Assembly: GCF_012027395.1 (NCBI RefSeq)
Contig: NZ_SNUJ01000003.1
Location: 1-64,000 of the forward strand
Source: Thermococcus sp. LS1
GTDB taxonomy: Archaea; Methanobacteriota_B; Thermococci; Thermococcales; Thermococcaceae
Direction of reading: 5' to 3'
Length of the DNA: 64,000 nucleotides
This document shows positions 1-10,665 of this stretch, piece after piece. The first letter of the stretch is position 1; every line of letters starts with the position of its first letter. The notes under the pieces are model-generated. The model did not search any database. It was not told the DNA's origin and saw nothing but the letters and a program-made list of their open reading frames with translations. The position numbers were made by a program, and so were the translations under genes.

Positions 1-808
<808 letters not shown>

Positions 809-846
809 GCTTTTAAGTCGTGATGAGCTTTTCCTCTGGTGGTATC

Positions 847-1470
847 ATGGTGAGACTAATTGCCTTTGACCTTGAGGGAACGCTGGTCAAATCCGTCTCA
901 AGCTGGGTGGAGCTTCACAAGAAGTTTGGAACCTGGGATAAGGGTAAGGAGTACGCCGAGCTTTTCTTCTCCGGGAAGATCGACTACGTAAAGTGGGCTG
1001 AGCTGGACGCCTCTCTCTGGAAGGGGCATACAAAGGAAGAGGTCATGGAGTGGGCGAACTCCGTAGAGTACATGGACGGTGCGGGGGAGCTGATCGAATT
1101 TCTGAAGGAGAACGACTTCAAAATAGCGATACTGAGCAGCGGACTGATGTGCCTTGCGAGGAGGATAGCTAGCGAGCTCGGCGTTGACTACGTCTTTGCC
1201 AATGAGCTAATTTTTGACGAGAACGGGGTTATTACGGGGGAGGTAAATCCTGCCGTGGATTTCCAGAGCAAGGGAAAAATTCTGGAAAACCTCAAGAGGG
1301 AGCTCAATCCTGAGCTGACGGTAGCAGTCGGCGACGGCTACAATGACCTCAGCATGTTCAGCGTTGCGGATGTCAGCATCGCCATAAACCCGCACGAGGG
1401 AGTTGAGGGAGACCACAACGTTGAGAGTCTGCATGAGGTCATGGAGATCATCAAGGGACTCCTTGACTGA
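847..1470 (+). CDS. HAD-superfamily phosphatase, phosphoserine phosphatase-like
   Basis: A 207-residue haloacid dehalogenase fold phosphatase. Motif I is DLEGTL near residue 8 (the second catalytic Asp of DxDxT is Glu here), and motif IV is GDGYNDLSM near the C-terminus. The helical cap lies between. I chose ATG 847 because GGTGGT precedes it and the fold starts at once; an upstream ATG would add nine odd residues. CTTTTAAG at 809-816 is a TATA box for a very short leader. Related to SerB-like proteins, but the substrate cannot be assigned. Confidence 0.8.
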   Translation: MVRLIAFDLEGTLVKSVSSWVELHKKFGTWDKGKEYAELFFSGKIDYVKWAELDASLWKGHTKEEVMEWANSVEYMDGAGELIEFLKENDFKIAILSSGLMCLARRIASELGVDYVFANELIFDENGVITGEVNPAVDFQSKGKILENLKRELNPELTVAVGDGYNDLSMFSVADVSIAINPHEGVEGDHNVESLHEVMEIIKGLLD

Positions 1471-1487
1471 TTTTCTATGCTTTTCTC

Positions 1488-1555
1488 GGGGTCGGTGAAG
1501 GGCGTGGTCATCACAACGCCGCGTGGCTTCAGCAAAGCAAAAGCTCGTCATCCCC
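1488..1555 (-). ncRNA. C/D box guide sRNA with variant terminal kink-turn
   Basis: Read on the minus strand from 1551: box C ATGACGA (1551-1545), 12-nt guide, box D' CTGA (1532-1529), 14-nt spacer, box C' GTGATGA (1514-1508), 12-nt guide, box D CCGA (1495-1492). GGGG before box C can pair with CCCC after box D. Both 12-nt guide lengths are typical of archaeal C/D sRNAs that direct ribose methylation with L7Ae, Nop5 and fibrillarin. The terminal box pair is unusual: C carries C at position 5 and D carries C at position 2, so U-U is replaced by C-C. The D' and D guides would pair with CAAAGCAAAAGC and TGAAGGGCGTGG; I did not recognise the targets. Confidence 0.72.
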
Positions 1556-1556
1556 C

Positions 1557-1620
1557 TGTCGGCCCGACCGGAACCCCCGCTTCACTTCTCAGCGGAGAGG
1601 GCGGGCAGCCGGGCCGATAG
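1557..1620 (-). ncRNA. GC-rich hairpin RNA ending in ACA, possibly H/ACA-like
   Basis: On the minus strand an 8-bp stem, TCGGCCCG with CGGGCCGA (1617-1610 with 1566-1559), encloses an internal loop and a second CCCGC/GCGGG stem. ACA (1559-1557) overlaps the last base of the stem and follows its core directly. Stem, pocket, upper stem and ACA is the layout of an archaeal H/ACA pseudouridylation guide, but I could not find a clean kink-turn in the upper part. GCTTTTTAA at about 1643-1635 on the minus strand could be its promoter, or simply the terminator of the peptidase gene. It abuts the C/D sRNA, so a combined transcript is possible. Confidence 0.4.
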
Positions 1621-1649
1621 AGGGTTCGGCGAGAAGTTAAAAAGCATTA

Positions 1650-2780
1650 CTAAAGCCCGGCTATTTTGAGCTGTATCCACCAGAAGATGTCGCCCCAGAA
1701 GTACGATATCAGGAAGCCGATGAAGAGTGCAGGGGCAAATGGCATGGTCTTTTTTCTCAAAAAGCTGTTTTCAAGCTTTCCTTCCTCAACAAGTCGTTTG
1801 AGCTCCTCAATCTGCTCCTTCTTCAGCCCCTCCGCGGTGGGTGACGCTATTACCCTGCCGTAGTCAGGTTTGAGCAGTTCGAGGTTGGCCGTCATGATGG
1901 CGGTCTTCATGCGCATGAATGGATCCGTTCTGTCCCTTCCAATCCTTCCGTCCTTCTCGAATATTGTCTCGCCCAGAACGTCCCACTCCTCCAGCTTCTC
2001 AACTGGAACTTCCTCCATGAGAACCTCGGTGCGCATGAACTTTACGGTCGAGAAGAACACCTTAAAGAGGTATATCACCGCGAGCAGTCTGACGAAGACC
2101 CAGAGAGCCTTTTCTGGGTCGAGGTAGATGAGGTAGCCGAGGACGATGAACCCGAGTACGTCTCCGATTTTCCCTGCCTTTCCGAGGAGAATTATGATGA
2201 CAACGGTTGTCAGCCACCCGAGGATGCCGCCAAGCGCTATTCCAGTAGTCTCGTAGAGGACTATCTGCAATCCCAGCGCCGCGGTTATCCAGAGTGCCAC
2301 CTCAGCTGTGATCTTCGCTCCACTGGTGAGTATCTCCCTCAGCTCGGCGAACTTTTTCCTGACAATCAGCACTCCAAGGGAGTAGAGGAATATGAAGGGG
2401 AATATCGCAATGACGCTGTTGAGGAGTATGGAGATGGGGTAGAGCGGATAGTTCAGGGCATATGGTGGGATTAGGGAGGCTGTTGATGGGGGATATGGCA
2501 GCAGGGCGGAGAAACCCGCCAGTATGACCACGTCCCCGCTCGCCCAGGCGCCAAGGAAGTATAGAACAAAGCCCAGGATAAGCCCGATGAAGAAGCCGAT
2601 AAGTCCTGAGAGTGCAAGCATGGTGTTGTGCTCAACGAAGAAACCCCTGTAGAGGTAGTAAACTATGCCCAGACCAGCTATCGGGAATACATGGAGGTCA
2701 TCTATGAAGCCGGTCTTCATATCAGTGTACGAAGTAACGACTCCTATAACCAGCCCCAGAATGAGGGGAACATAGTCCAT
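1650..2780 (-). CDS. A24-family prepilin peptidase (class III signal peptidase, FlaK/EppA type)
   Basis: A 376-residue polytopic membrane aspartic protease that should cleave class III signal peptides of archaeal pilins or archaellins. Seen: the first catalytic Asp in TSYTDMKTG near residue 20, many hydrophobic helices, and the second Asp in WASGD near residue 87. The family core is about 200 residues; the extra C-terminal part includes a soluble charged stretch near 255-345 and a final membrane segment. It begins just after a small pilin gene on the same strand, its likely substrate. Confidence 0.82.
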   Translation of the reverse strand: MDYVPLILGLVIGVVTSYTDMKTGFIDDLHVFPIAGLGIVYYLYRGFFVEHNTMLALSGLIGFFIGLILGFVLYFLGAWASGDVVILAGFSALLPYPPSTASLIPPYALNYPLYPISILLNSVIAIFPFIFLYSLGVLIVRKKFAELREILTSGAKITAEVALWITAALGLQIVLYETTGIALGGILGWLTTVVIIILLGKAGKIGDVLGFIVLGYLIYLDPEKALWVFVRLLAVIYLFKVFFSTVKFMRTEVLMEEVPVEKLEEWDVLGETIFEKDGRIGRDRTDPFMRMKTAIMTANLELLKPDYGRVIASPTAEGLKKEQIEELKRLVEEGKLENSFLRKKTMPFAPALFIGFLISYFWGDIFWWIQLKIAGL

Positions 2781-2789
2781 AATTTCACC

Positions 2790-2957
2790 TCAGAGGTCTT
2801 CGAGAATCTGCTTCCTAACCTGAGTGGTGTAATTGGATATCGCCTCATTGAGGTTCTTCGTTCCGTTGAGCACGATCCTAGCCGCCATAACTACGAGCAC
2901 GAGCACAGCGGCCAGCATGAAAAGGTACTCAATCGCGCTCTGAGCTTTTCTCATCAT
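2790..2957 (-). CDS. Class III signal peptide (type IV pilin-like) protein, 55 aa
   Basis: A short gene found by hand translation. The protein starts MMRKAQSAIEYLFMLAA, a class III signal peptide: basic n-region, QSAIEYL core with the conserved Gln and Glu, then a hydrophobic helix (residues 11-29) and a short polar tail. AGGTG precedes the ATG by six bases. TTTTAAAT on the minus strand near 2995 is the likely TATA box. It ends 10 bp before the prepilin peptidase gene, so the two are likely co-transcribed as substrate and processing enzyme. Confidence 0.85.
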   Translation of the reverse strand: MMRKAQSAIEYLFMLAAVLVLVVMAARIVLNGTKNLNEAISNYTTQVRKQILEDL

Positions 2958-3050
2958 CTCTTACACCTAAACTATCTGCGGCGCTAAAGGATTTAAAAGT
3001 TTCCATCGGCTAAGCTTTTAAGCGGAGCGAGAAATGAAAGCGTGGTGAAA

Positions 3051-3386
3051 ATGAAGGTTTACAGGCTTCGCGTGAGAGACGAATACCTCGACTACATCAA
3101 GTCCGGAGAGAAGGGGATAGAGGTTAGGGTGGCATATCCTCAGCTGAGGGACATAAAGCCAGGTGACAAGATACTCTTCAACAACGAAGTTCCTGCCGTT
3201 GTTACTGGAGTGAAGCGCTACGAGACGTTCAGACAGGTTCTTCGCGAGGAGCCGATTAAGAAGATATTCCCCGACGAGCCGAGCTTTGAAAGGGCCCTTA
3301 AGAGGTTTCACAATATGTACCCCAAGTGGAAGGAGAACCGGTATGGGGTAATAGCTATAAGGTTCAAGCTGATTGGCGAGGGGTGA
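3051..3386 (+). CDS. ASCH domain protein
   Basis: A 111-residue protein made almost wholly of an ASCH (PUA-like beta-barrel) domain: [16 protein letters not shown] then a [10 protein letters not shown] turn. ASCH proteins are proposed RNA-binding or nucleoside-hydrolysing factors. Start is ATG 3051 behind GGTGA; GCTTTTAAG at 3014-3022 is the TATA box. It is followed after 3 nt by a second ASCH protein, so the two form an operon. Exact function is unknown. Confidence 0.8.
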   Translation: MKVYRLRVRDEYLDYIKSGEKGIEVRVAYPQLRDIKPGDKILFNNEVPAVVTGVKRYETFRQVLREEPIKKIFPDEPSFERALKRFHNMYPKWKENRYGVIAIRFKLIGEG

Positions 3387-3389
3387 GTC

Positions 3390-3959
3390 ATGAAGCACCT
3401 CGAGTTCGACGGCAAATACGCCGATTTAATCCTCAAGGGCAAGAAGAGGGCCACAGTGAGGTTGGGCAGGAAGCCGAACCTCAAGCCTGGCGACGAGGTG
3501 CTCATCCACTCCGGCGGCTACGCTATAGCAAAGGCAGTAATCGAGAGGGTCGAAAGCAAAACAGTTGGAGAGCTCACCGATGAGGACGCTTTTCTCGATG
3601 GATTTTCAAGCAGGGAAGAGCTGATTAAAGCCCTGAAGGAGCACTACAGGTACGTGGACGATGACTCAAAGGCCCACGTGATAGTCTTCCGCATCGTTGA
3701 GCGCTTTGATAGGCCGGTTACCTCATCTGACTACGCCTACGAAGGGAACCTGCCGATTGAGATAGCCGAGATGGCCCTGAAGCACCTTGACCTTCCTGAG
3801 GAGGACAGAAAGCTCATCGAGCTCTTCCTCCAGGCGGGCAGTCTGAGGAAAGCTGCCTACAGGCTTGGAGGTTTGAACAAGCGCTATCTGATAAGAGACG
3901 CGTTGAGGAGGGCCTATGAAGAGCTGAAAAAGAGGGGCCTCATGGGGCCGAAGCTCTGA
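3390..3959 (+). CDS. ASCH domain protein with helical C-terminal extension
   Basis: A 189-residue protein. Residues 1-105 form an ASCH domain (LILKGKKRATVR, KPGDEVLIHSGGYAIAKAVIERV). Residues 120-189 are a helical tail, EEDRKLIELFLQAGSLRKAAYRLGG, that resembles a small helix-turn-helix. A nucleic-acid role is plausible but inferred. It starts 3 nt after the preceding ASCH gene, and its last 20 bp overlap the convergent gene at 3940-4221. Confidence 0.78.
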   Translation: MKHLEFDGKYADLILKGKKRATVRLGRKPNLKPGDEVLIHSGGYAIAKAVIERVESKTVGELTDEDAFLDGFSSREELIKALKEHYRYVDDDSKAHVIVFRIVERFDRPVTSSDYAYEGNLPIEIAEMALKHLDLPEEDRKLIELFLQAGSLRKAAYRLGGLNKRYLIRDALRRAYEELKKRGLMGPKL

Positions 3960-4221
3960 CGCTCTCGAGCATGCTCACTTTAACTCCTTCTCCTTCACTG
4001 TTCTTGACGGCGGAGAGCTTTACCGGAATGAGCTTGAATGTTCCTCCGTGAATGAGCCTTCTAAGCTTCCTCTCAAACTCCTCGGCTTCCTTCTCGCTCA
4101 TGAACTCCACCTTCGCTATGAAGTCGTACTCCCCGTAGAGCCAGTAGCCTTCAACGGGGAGCTTCTCTAAAACCTCGTCCCGGACGCCCCAGACGAGGAG
4201 TATTGCCTCGATTTCGCTCAC
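3940..4221 (-). CDS. Stand-alone Lrp/AsnC ligand-binding (RAM) domain protein
   Basis: A 93-residue protein resembling the C-terminal effector-binding domain of Lrp/AsnC regulators: alternating strands AILLVWG and YDFIAKVEFMSEKEAEEFERKL, but no DNA-binding helix-turn-helix. Such stand-alone RAM proteins form ring oligomers that sense amino acids. Family assignment rests on overall pattern, not a signature residue. Its 3' end overlaps the ASCH gene on the other strand by 20 bp. Confidence 0.6.
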   Translation of the reverse strand: MSEIEAILLVWGVRDEVLEKLPVEGYWLYGEYDFIAKVEFMSEKEAEEFERKLRRLIHGGTFKLIPVKLSAVKNSEGEGVKVSMLESVRASAP

Positions 4222-4379
4222 CCCCTTCCGTTTCCCCTCCGTGTTCTGCCCATCGATAAAAGTCTTTCCAAAGTTTTTCCGTCATCAAGGCAAGTTCATG
4301 AAAATTTTTCGACCAAAAGTTGTCGTTGTGCCAAGGGAACGGTTTTAACGTCCCTCCCTAAGTTCCTACGGTGGTAAAG

Positions 4380-5090
4380 ATGCTCAGGGCGGTCTTCTTC
4401 GACTTCGTTGGCACGCTCATAACAAAGGAAGGGGAAAACGTAACCCACCAGCACATCGTTGGGGAGGTTCTCAGAAGGGCCGGCAGGGAAGATTTGGACG
4501 TCGTTAAAGTCTGGGGGGAGTACGAGGCTGAAAGCTCGGCCCTCTTCAAGGAGCTCGCCGGAAAGCCCTACGTTAAGATAAGGGACGTCGACACCGAGGC
4601 CATAAGAAAGGTTGCCGAGCATTACGGCTTCCCTGTTCCCGAGGATTTCTGGGAGATAAGCATCGCCATGCACGAAAAATATGGAAAACTCTTCGACGAT
4701 GCCGTTGAGACAATCAAGGCCCTGAAAGACCTTGGCCTCCATGTTGGTATTATAACCGACTCCGACAATGACTACATCGAGGCTCACCTTAAGGCTCTCG
4801 GCATCTACGAGCTCTTCGACAGTATAACGACCAGCGAGGACGCTGGCTACTACAAGCCTCATCCGAGACCCTTCCAGCTCGCCATGGAGAAGGCGGGAGT
4901 TAAAGCCGAGGAGGCCATCTACGTCGGCGATAACCCGGCAAAGGACTGCGTCGGGGCGAAAAACGTCGGCATGATCAGTGTTCTGCTCGACCCGAGCGGG
5001 ACAAAGCGTGAGCTCTGGAAGAACTGCGATTTTGTTGTCTCAAAGCTTAGCGAGGTCGTCGAAATAGCCAGGAGCATGCTCGAGAAATGA
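4380..5090 (+). CDS. HAD-superfamily hydrolase, PH1421-like phosphatase
   Basis: A 236-residue Mg-dependent HAD phosphatase. Motif I is FFDFVGTL near residues 6-13 (DxVGT), motif II TDSDND near 125, and motif IV YVGDNPAKDCVGAKNVGM near 180. The VGT variant and length match the dimeric Pyrococcus phosphatase PH1421 as I recall it. ATG 4380 is chosen because the fold starts there. Substrate unknown. A minus-strand C/D sRNA begins right after its stop. Confidence 0.82.
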   Translation: MLRAVFFDFVGTLITKEGENVTHQHIVGEVLRRAGREDLDVVKVWGEYEAESSALFKELAGKPYVKIRDVDTEAIRKVAEHYGFPVPEDFWEISIAMHEKYGKLFDDAVETIKALKDLGLHVGIITDSDNDYIEAHLKALGIYELFDSITTSEDAGYYKPHPRPFQLAMEKAGVKAEEAIYVGDNPAKDCVGAKNVGMISVLLDPSGTKRELWKNCDFVVSKLSEVVEIARSMLEK

Positions 5091-5093
5091 GAA

Positions 5094-5168
5094 AGGGGGT
5101 CGGCAACGGCAGGGCTCATCATCCAGCGCGAAGCGCGTCTCAGCTAGCGAAATTCTCGTCATTCCCCT
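5094..5168 (-). ncRNA. C/D box guide sRNA; D' guide matches conserved 23S rRNA
   Basis: On the minus strand: box C ATGACGA (5162-5156), 12-nt guide, D' CTGA (5143-5140), 17-nt spacer holding a GCGC-TTC-GCGC hairpin, C' ATGATGA (5122-5116), 12-nt guide, D CCGA (5103-5100). AAGGGG before box C pairs with CCCCTT after box D. The D' guide GAATTTCGCTAG pairs over 11 contiguous bases with TAGCGAAATTC, a segment universally conserved in 23S rRNA near helix 71. By the N+5 rule it would target the C of TAGC. The other guide would pair with CAACGGCAGGGC. It shares the unusual AUGACGA/CCGA terminal motif with the sRNA at 1488-1555. It lies directly after the stop of the CDP-alcohol transferase gene. Confidence 0.8.
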
Positions 5169-5173
5169 TCTTT

Positions 5174-5737
5174 TCACTTCAATCTCTTGTAGGCCTCCCA
5201 CATCCTCTGGAGAACTGTTATCCACGCCAGAACGGCGACGGCGTAGACGCCGTACTTCACGTATCCGAACAAGGCGGTGATTATAAGTATGAGGAGTCTT
5301 TCTGCCCTCTCCGCTATTCCCACCGCCAAAGTTCCAGAGCCGGCAAGCTCAGCTCTGCAGCGCTCGTAGCTGACGAGATAGCTCCCCATGAAGGCGATGA
5401 AAGCTATCCTCCAGTCAACAAGGTTTCCGAGGGCTATTCCGAAGAGCACGGCCCCATCGCTTATCCTGTCAAAGGTTGAATCCAGGAACGCTCCGAAGCG
5501 GCTCGTCTTGCCCGTCATTCTGGCGAGGGTTCCGTCGAGTGCATCAATGAGAGAACCAAAGAGAAGGACGAGGGCGGCTATAACCTGCTCGCCGCGGTAG
5601 AAGAAGTAGGCGCCGATTAAACTTATCAAAAGCCCAACGAAGGTTATCTGATTCGGTGTAACCCCAGCTTTTGCGAGCGGCCTTACGATGGCCTCAAGGA
5701 AGCCTTTGACGTTGGCCCGGTACCTGTTGAGCACCAT
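5174..5737 (-). CDS. CDP-alcohol phosphatidyltransferase, probable archaetidylinositol phosphate synthase
   Basis: A 187-residue membrane enzyme joining a CDP-activated archaeol to an alcohol headgroup. The signature D-x2-D-G-x2-A-R-x8-G-x3-D-x3-D is complete: DALDGTLARMTG then RFGAFLDSTFDR near residues 65-91. Several hydrophobic helices follow. Assignment to inositol phosphate as acceptor is from family resemblance to Thermococcales homologs, not from a unique residue. It starts 3 nt after the Trm56 gene on the same strand. Confidence 0.8.
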   Translation of the reverse strand: MVLNRYRANVKGFLEAIVRPLAKAGVTPNQITFVGLLISLIGAYFFYRGEQVIAALVLLFGSLIDALDGTLARMTGKTSRFGAFLDSTFDRISDGAVLFGIALGNLVDWRIAFIAFMGSYLVSYERCRAELAGSGTLAVGIAERAERLLILIITALFGYVKYGVYAVAVLAWITVLQRMWEAYKRLK

Positions 5738-5740
5738 GCC

Positions 5741-6276
5741 TTACTCCCCCAGCTCTACCACTTTCTTGCCCTTCTCCTGGGGTATTATCTTGAGCCTCGC
5801 GTTCTGGAACTCCTTCCTCAGGCCAGCACCATTGAGAAGCCTGTCGAGGAAGACTGCTAAAGCCGCCACCTCGCTGTGGGGCTGATTTCCGACGGCCACG
5901 TTGTAGTCGGCCATTTCGTAAACTTCTTTTGGCACCTTCTCGGCACCGACGACCACCATAATGTTCCTTCCCGAGTTCAGTTCTTCCTTAATCTTTGGAA
6001 CGGCATCGTCGATGTGAATACCGTACATGGTCAGATGGGCTATTATTCCACCCATCTCTTTCCACTCGCGCATTACCTTTTTCCAGCTCGGGTTGAACTC
6101 TATCTCGAAAGGCCCACCCCACCTCTCAACGACATCCTCCACGCTTTCCTTAACGTGTTCGTCGAGCTCAGCTGCGATTATTATTTTATCCGCCCCGAGG
6201 GCTCTAGCTGTTAAGGCCACGTGCGTGGTTATCCTTTTATCTCTCTCCGGTCTGTGTCCAAGGCGAAGTACTACTA

Positions 6277-6280
<4 letters not shown>
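5741..6280 (-). CDS. trm56: tRNA (cytidine-56-2'-O)-methyltransferase, SPOUT family
   Basis: A 179-residue archaea-specific SPOUT enzyme that 2'-O-methylates C56 in the T-loop of tRNA. It begins [28 protein letters not shown], the hallmark N-terminus, and has the knotted SAM-site elements [41 protein letters not shown] in pieces near 110-155. In other archaea a C/D RNA can do this job, so carrying the enzyme is informative. It overlaps the upstream transglutaminase-like gene by 4 nt (ATGA) and precedes the lipid gene by 3 nt. Confidence 0.92.
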
Positions 6281-8707
<2,427 letters not shown>

Positions 8708-8719
8708 GAGGTGATTAAA

Positions 8720-9283
8720 ATGCCGAAGCGCGGTCTGTTCGTCGGCCGTTTCCAGCCGGTTCACAACGGGCACATAAAGGCCCTTGAGTTTGTTTTCTCG
8801 CAGGTGGATGAGGTGATAATAGGCATCGGTAGCGCCCAGGCCAGCCACACGCTCAAGAACCCCTTCACGACGAGCGAAAGGATGGAGATGCTCATAAGGG
8901 CTCTGGACGAGGCGGGTCTGGAGAAGCGCTACTATCTGATTCCACTACCGGACATCAACTTCAACGCCATCTGGTCAACCTACGTCCAGAGCATGGTTCC
9001 AAGATTTGACGTCGTCTTCACTGGAAACTCTCTTGTCGCTCAGCTCTTCCGTGAGCGGGGATACGAGGTCATAGTACAACCCATGTTCAGGAAGGACATC
9101 CTCTCGGCAACCGAAATAAGAAAGCGCATGGTGGAAGGAGAACCCTGGGAGGAGCTCGTGCCGAAGAGCGTTGCCGAGTTCATAAAGGAAATCAAGGGTG
9201 TTGAAAGGATAAAGATGCTCGCCACAAATCTCGAAAGCTCGGAGAAGGAACTTCAGGCGCCGATAAGGATTCCGGAGTTTTAG
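8720..9283 (+). CDS. nadM: Nicotinamide-nucleotide adenylyltransferase
   Basis: A 187-residue cytidylyltransferase-like enzyme making NAD from NMN and ATP. Motif GRFQPVHNGH (HxGH) near residues 8-17 binds ATP; the C-terminal LSATEIRKRM is the second signature. Archaeal NadM is about this size. ATG 8720 follows GAGGTGA. It lies 12 nt behind the SAM hydrolase gene, whose adenosine product also belongs to adenylate metabolism; a shared function is only inferred. Confidence 0.93.
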   Translation: MPKRGLFVGRFQPVHNGHIKALEFVFSQVDEVIIGIGSAQASHTLKNPFTTSERMEMLIRALDEAGLEKRYYLIPLPDINFNAIWSTYVQSMVPRFDVVFTGNSLVAQLFRERGYEVIVQPMFRKDILSATEIRKRMVEGEPWEELVPKSVAEFIKEIKGVERIKMLATNLESSEKELQAPIRIPEF

Positions 9284-9327
9284 AAGCCTTGGATCTCTTT
9301 ATTTTACTTTGAATAGAGGAGATATGT

Positions 9328-10092
9328 ATGGAGGCAGACTGGAAACTCGCTTTGGAACAGTTCATCGAGGACTGGAAAATTAAGGACTTCGTTGAGGCCG
9401 CTCTGCTAACTGGAAGTTATGCAGTTGGGCTACAGACCAAATACTCCGAGGTAGACGTTTACATCGTGCTCTCCGATGACGTGGAATGGAGGGAGAGGGG
9501 AAACGTCGTTATAAATGGGACTTTAATCGAGTACTTCGCAAACCCGGTAAGACAGATCAGACACTACTTTGAGGAGGAGTTTGCCCAGAACAGCCGGGCC
9601 ACGGCGAGGATTATAGTAATTGGGAAAGTGCTCTTTGACAGGACTGGAATAGCTGAGGTTCTCAAAGCAGAAGCGCTGGAATACATGAAGAGACCCTTTG
9701 AACGGCCCGATGAGACATGGGTGGAAGTAGCTAAGTACTCCCTCTGGGACATGCTCGACAGTCTGAAGGACGCTGAAGACAGGAACGATCCCAGCTCTGG
9801 CTACCTCTACCACCTGGCTCTCAGCAGAGCCCTTGAGGTTTATTCGAAGTTCTTGGGTGTTGAAATTCCTCCAGTGAGCAAGGCTTACCGCCTTTTCAGA
9901 GACGAGAGGTTCAGAAAAGCGTACATGTTTGAGGAATTTCCTGATAGGGAGTTCGTAGAGCTGTTCCTGAATGCTCTTGAGAGAAGCAAGGCTGAAAATC
10001 TGGAGAGAGTCATAACGCACATCTTTGAGAAAATGGGTGGTTTTGATATTGACGGCTGGCGGCTGAGAACTAAGGCTTTAGATTCTTTATGA
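9328..10092 (+). CDS. Nucleotidyltransferase-domain protein
   Basis: A 254-residue protein. The N-terminal third is a polymerase beta-type nucleotidyltransferase fold: LLTGSYAVGLQTKYSEVDVYIVL near residues 25-50 gives GS plus E-x-D. The remaining 150 residues are helical, perhaps a HEPN-like or substrate domain (DETWVEVAKYSLWDMLDSLKDAED). No toxin-antitoxin partner is visible. Substrate unknown. Its 3' end overlaps the convergent HAD gene by 23 bp. A TATA-like TTTATTTTAC precedes it at 9297. Confidence 0.68.
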   Translation: MEADWKLALEQFIEDWKIKDFVEAALLTGSYAVGLQTKYSEVDVYIVLSDDVEWRERGNVVINGTLIEYFANPVRQIRHYFEEEFAQNSRATARIIVIGKVLFDRTGIAEVLKAEALEYMKRPFERPDETWVEVAKYSLWDMLDSLKDAEDRNDPSSGYLYHLALSRALEVYSKFLGVEIPPVSKAYRLFRDERFRKAYMFEEFPDREFVELFLNALERSKAENLERVITHIFEKMGGFDIDGWRLRTKALDSL

Positions 10093-10654
10093 AATCCACC
10101 AGCTCTTTCAGGTCTTTTACCAGAAGATCCGCCCCGGGTATCTCCCTGCCGACGGCTATCCCCATGTCGGCCCTCTCGAACATCTTGGCGTCCGCGTAAC
10201 CATCTCCCATAGCGAGGATAAAACCGTCCCTGAATCTTTTGAGGAACTCCCCTTTATCCCGGAATCTTAGCCTTATTCCCTGGAACTTCCCATCCTCAAA
10301 GATTGCCCGATTGGCCATGAACTCATCTCCGAGTTCCTTAAAGGGCTCAAGAACCTCCTCAAAGGAACCGCTGATGAGAACCACCTTAAAGCCCTTCTCC
10401 CTGAGCGTTTCAACGAGCTCTCTCGCCTCAGGACTCACGTTTACCTTCTCCCTCGTCCTGAGGAACGTCCCCTCGTCGATACCTCTTATGAGCCCCACCC
10501 GTTTGAGGAGGGAATCCAGCCACTCCACCTCCCCGGAGAGGCCCTTTTCAAGAAGCTCCTCTATCTCCCGTTTTCCGGTTATTCTGGCCATCTCCCTCCA
10601 GAACTCGAAGTCTGTTAAAGTCCCCTCGATGTCTATTACCGCGACCTTCTTCAT
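10070..10654 (-). CDS. HAD-superfamily phosphatase, phosphoserine phosphatase-like
   Basis: A 194-residue HAD phosphatase with motif I DIEGTL near residue 7, motif II LISGSFEEVL near 100, and motif IV AMGDGYADAKMFERADMGIAV near 150. It resembles the protein at 847-1470 in size and in the Glu at the second motif I position, so the two look paralogous. ATG 10654 is chosen; GTG 10669 overlaps the stop of the preceding MFS gene and is an alternative. It is downstream of the transporter in the same transcript direction. Confidence 0.78.
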   Translation of the reverse strand: MKKVAVIDIEGTLTDFEFWREMARITGKREIEELLEKGLSGEVEWLDSLLKRVGLIRGIDEGTFLRTREKVNVSPEARELVETLREKGFKVVLISGSFEEVLEPFKELGDEFMANRAIFEDGKFQGIRLRFRDKGEFLKRFRDGFILAMGDGYADAKMFERADMGIAVGREIPGADLLVKDLKELVDFIKNLKP

Positions 10655-10665
10655 TTTCCATCCCC

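Noticed and set aside
814-850. GTGATGA near 821 as a box C
   Set aside because: No CTGA within 10-16 nt and no second box pair; it lies in the short leader of the HAD gene.
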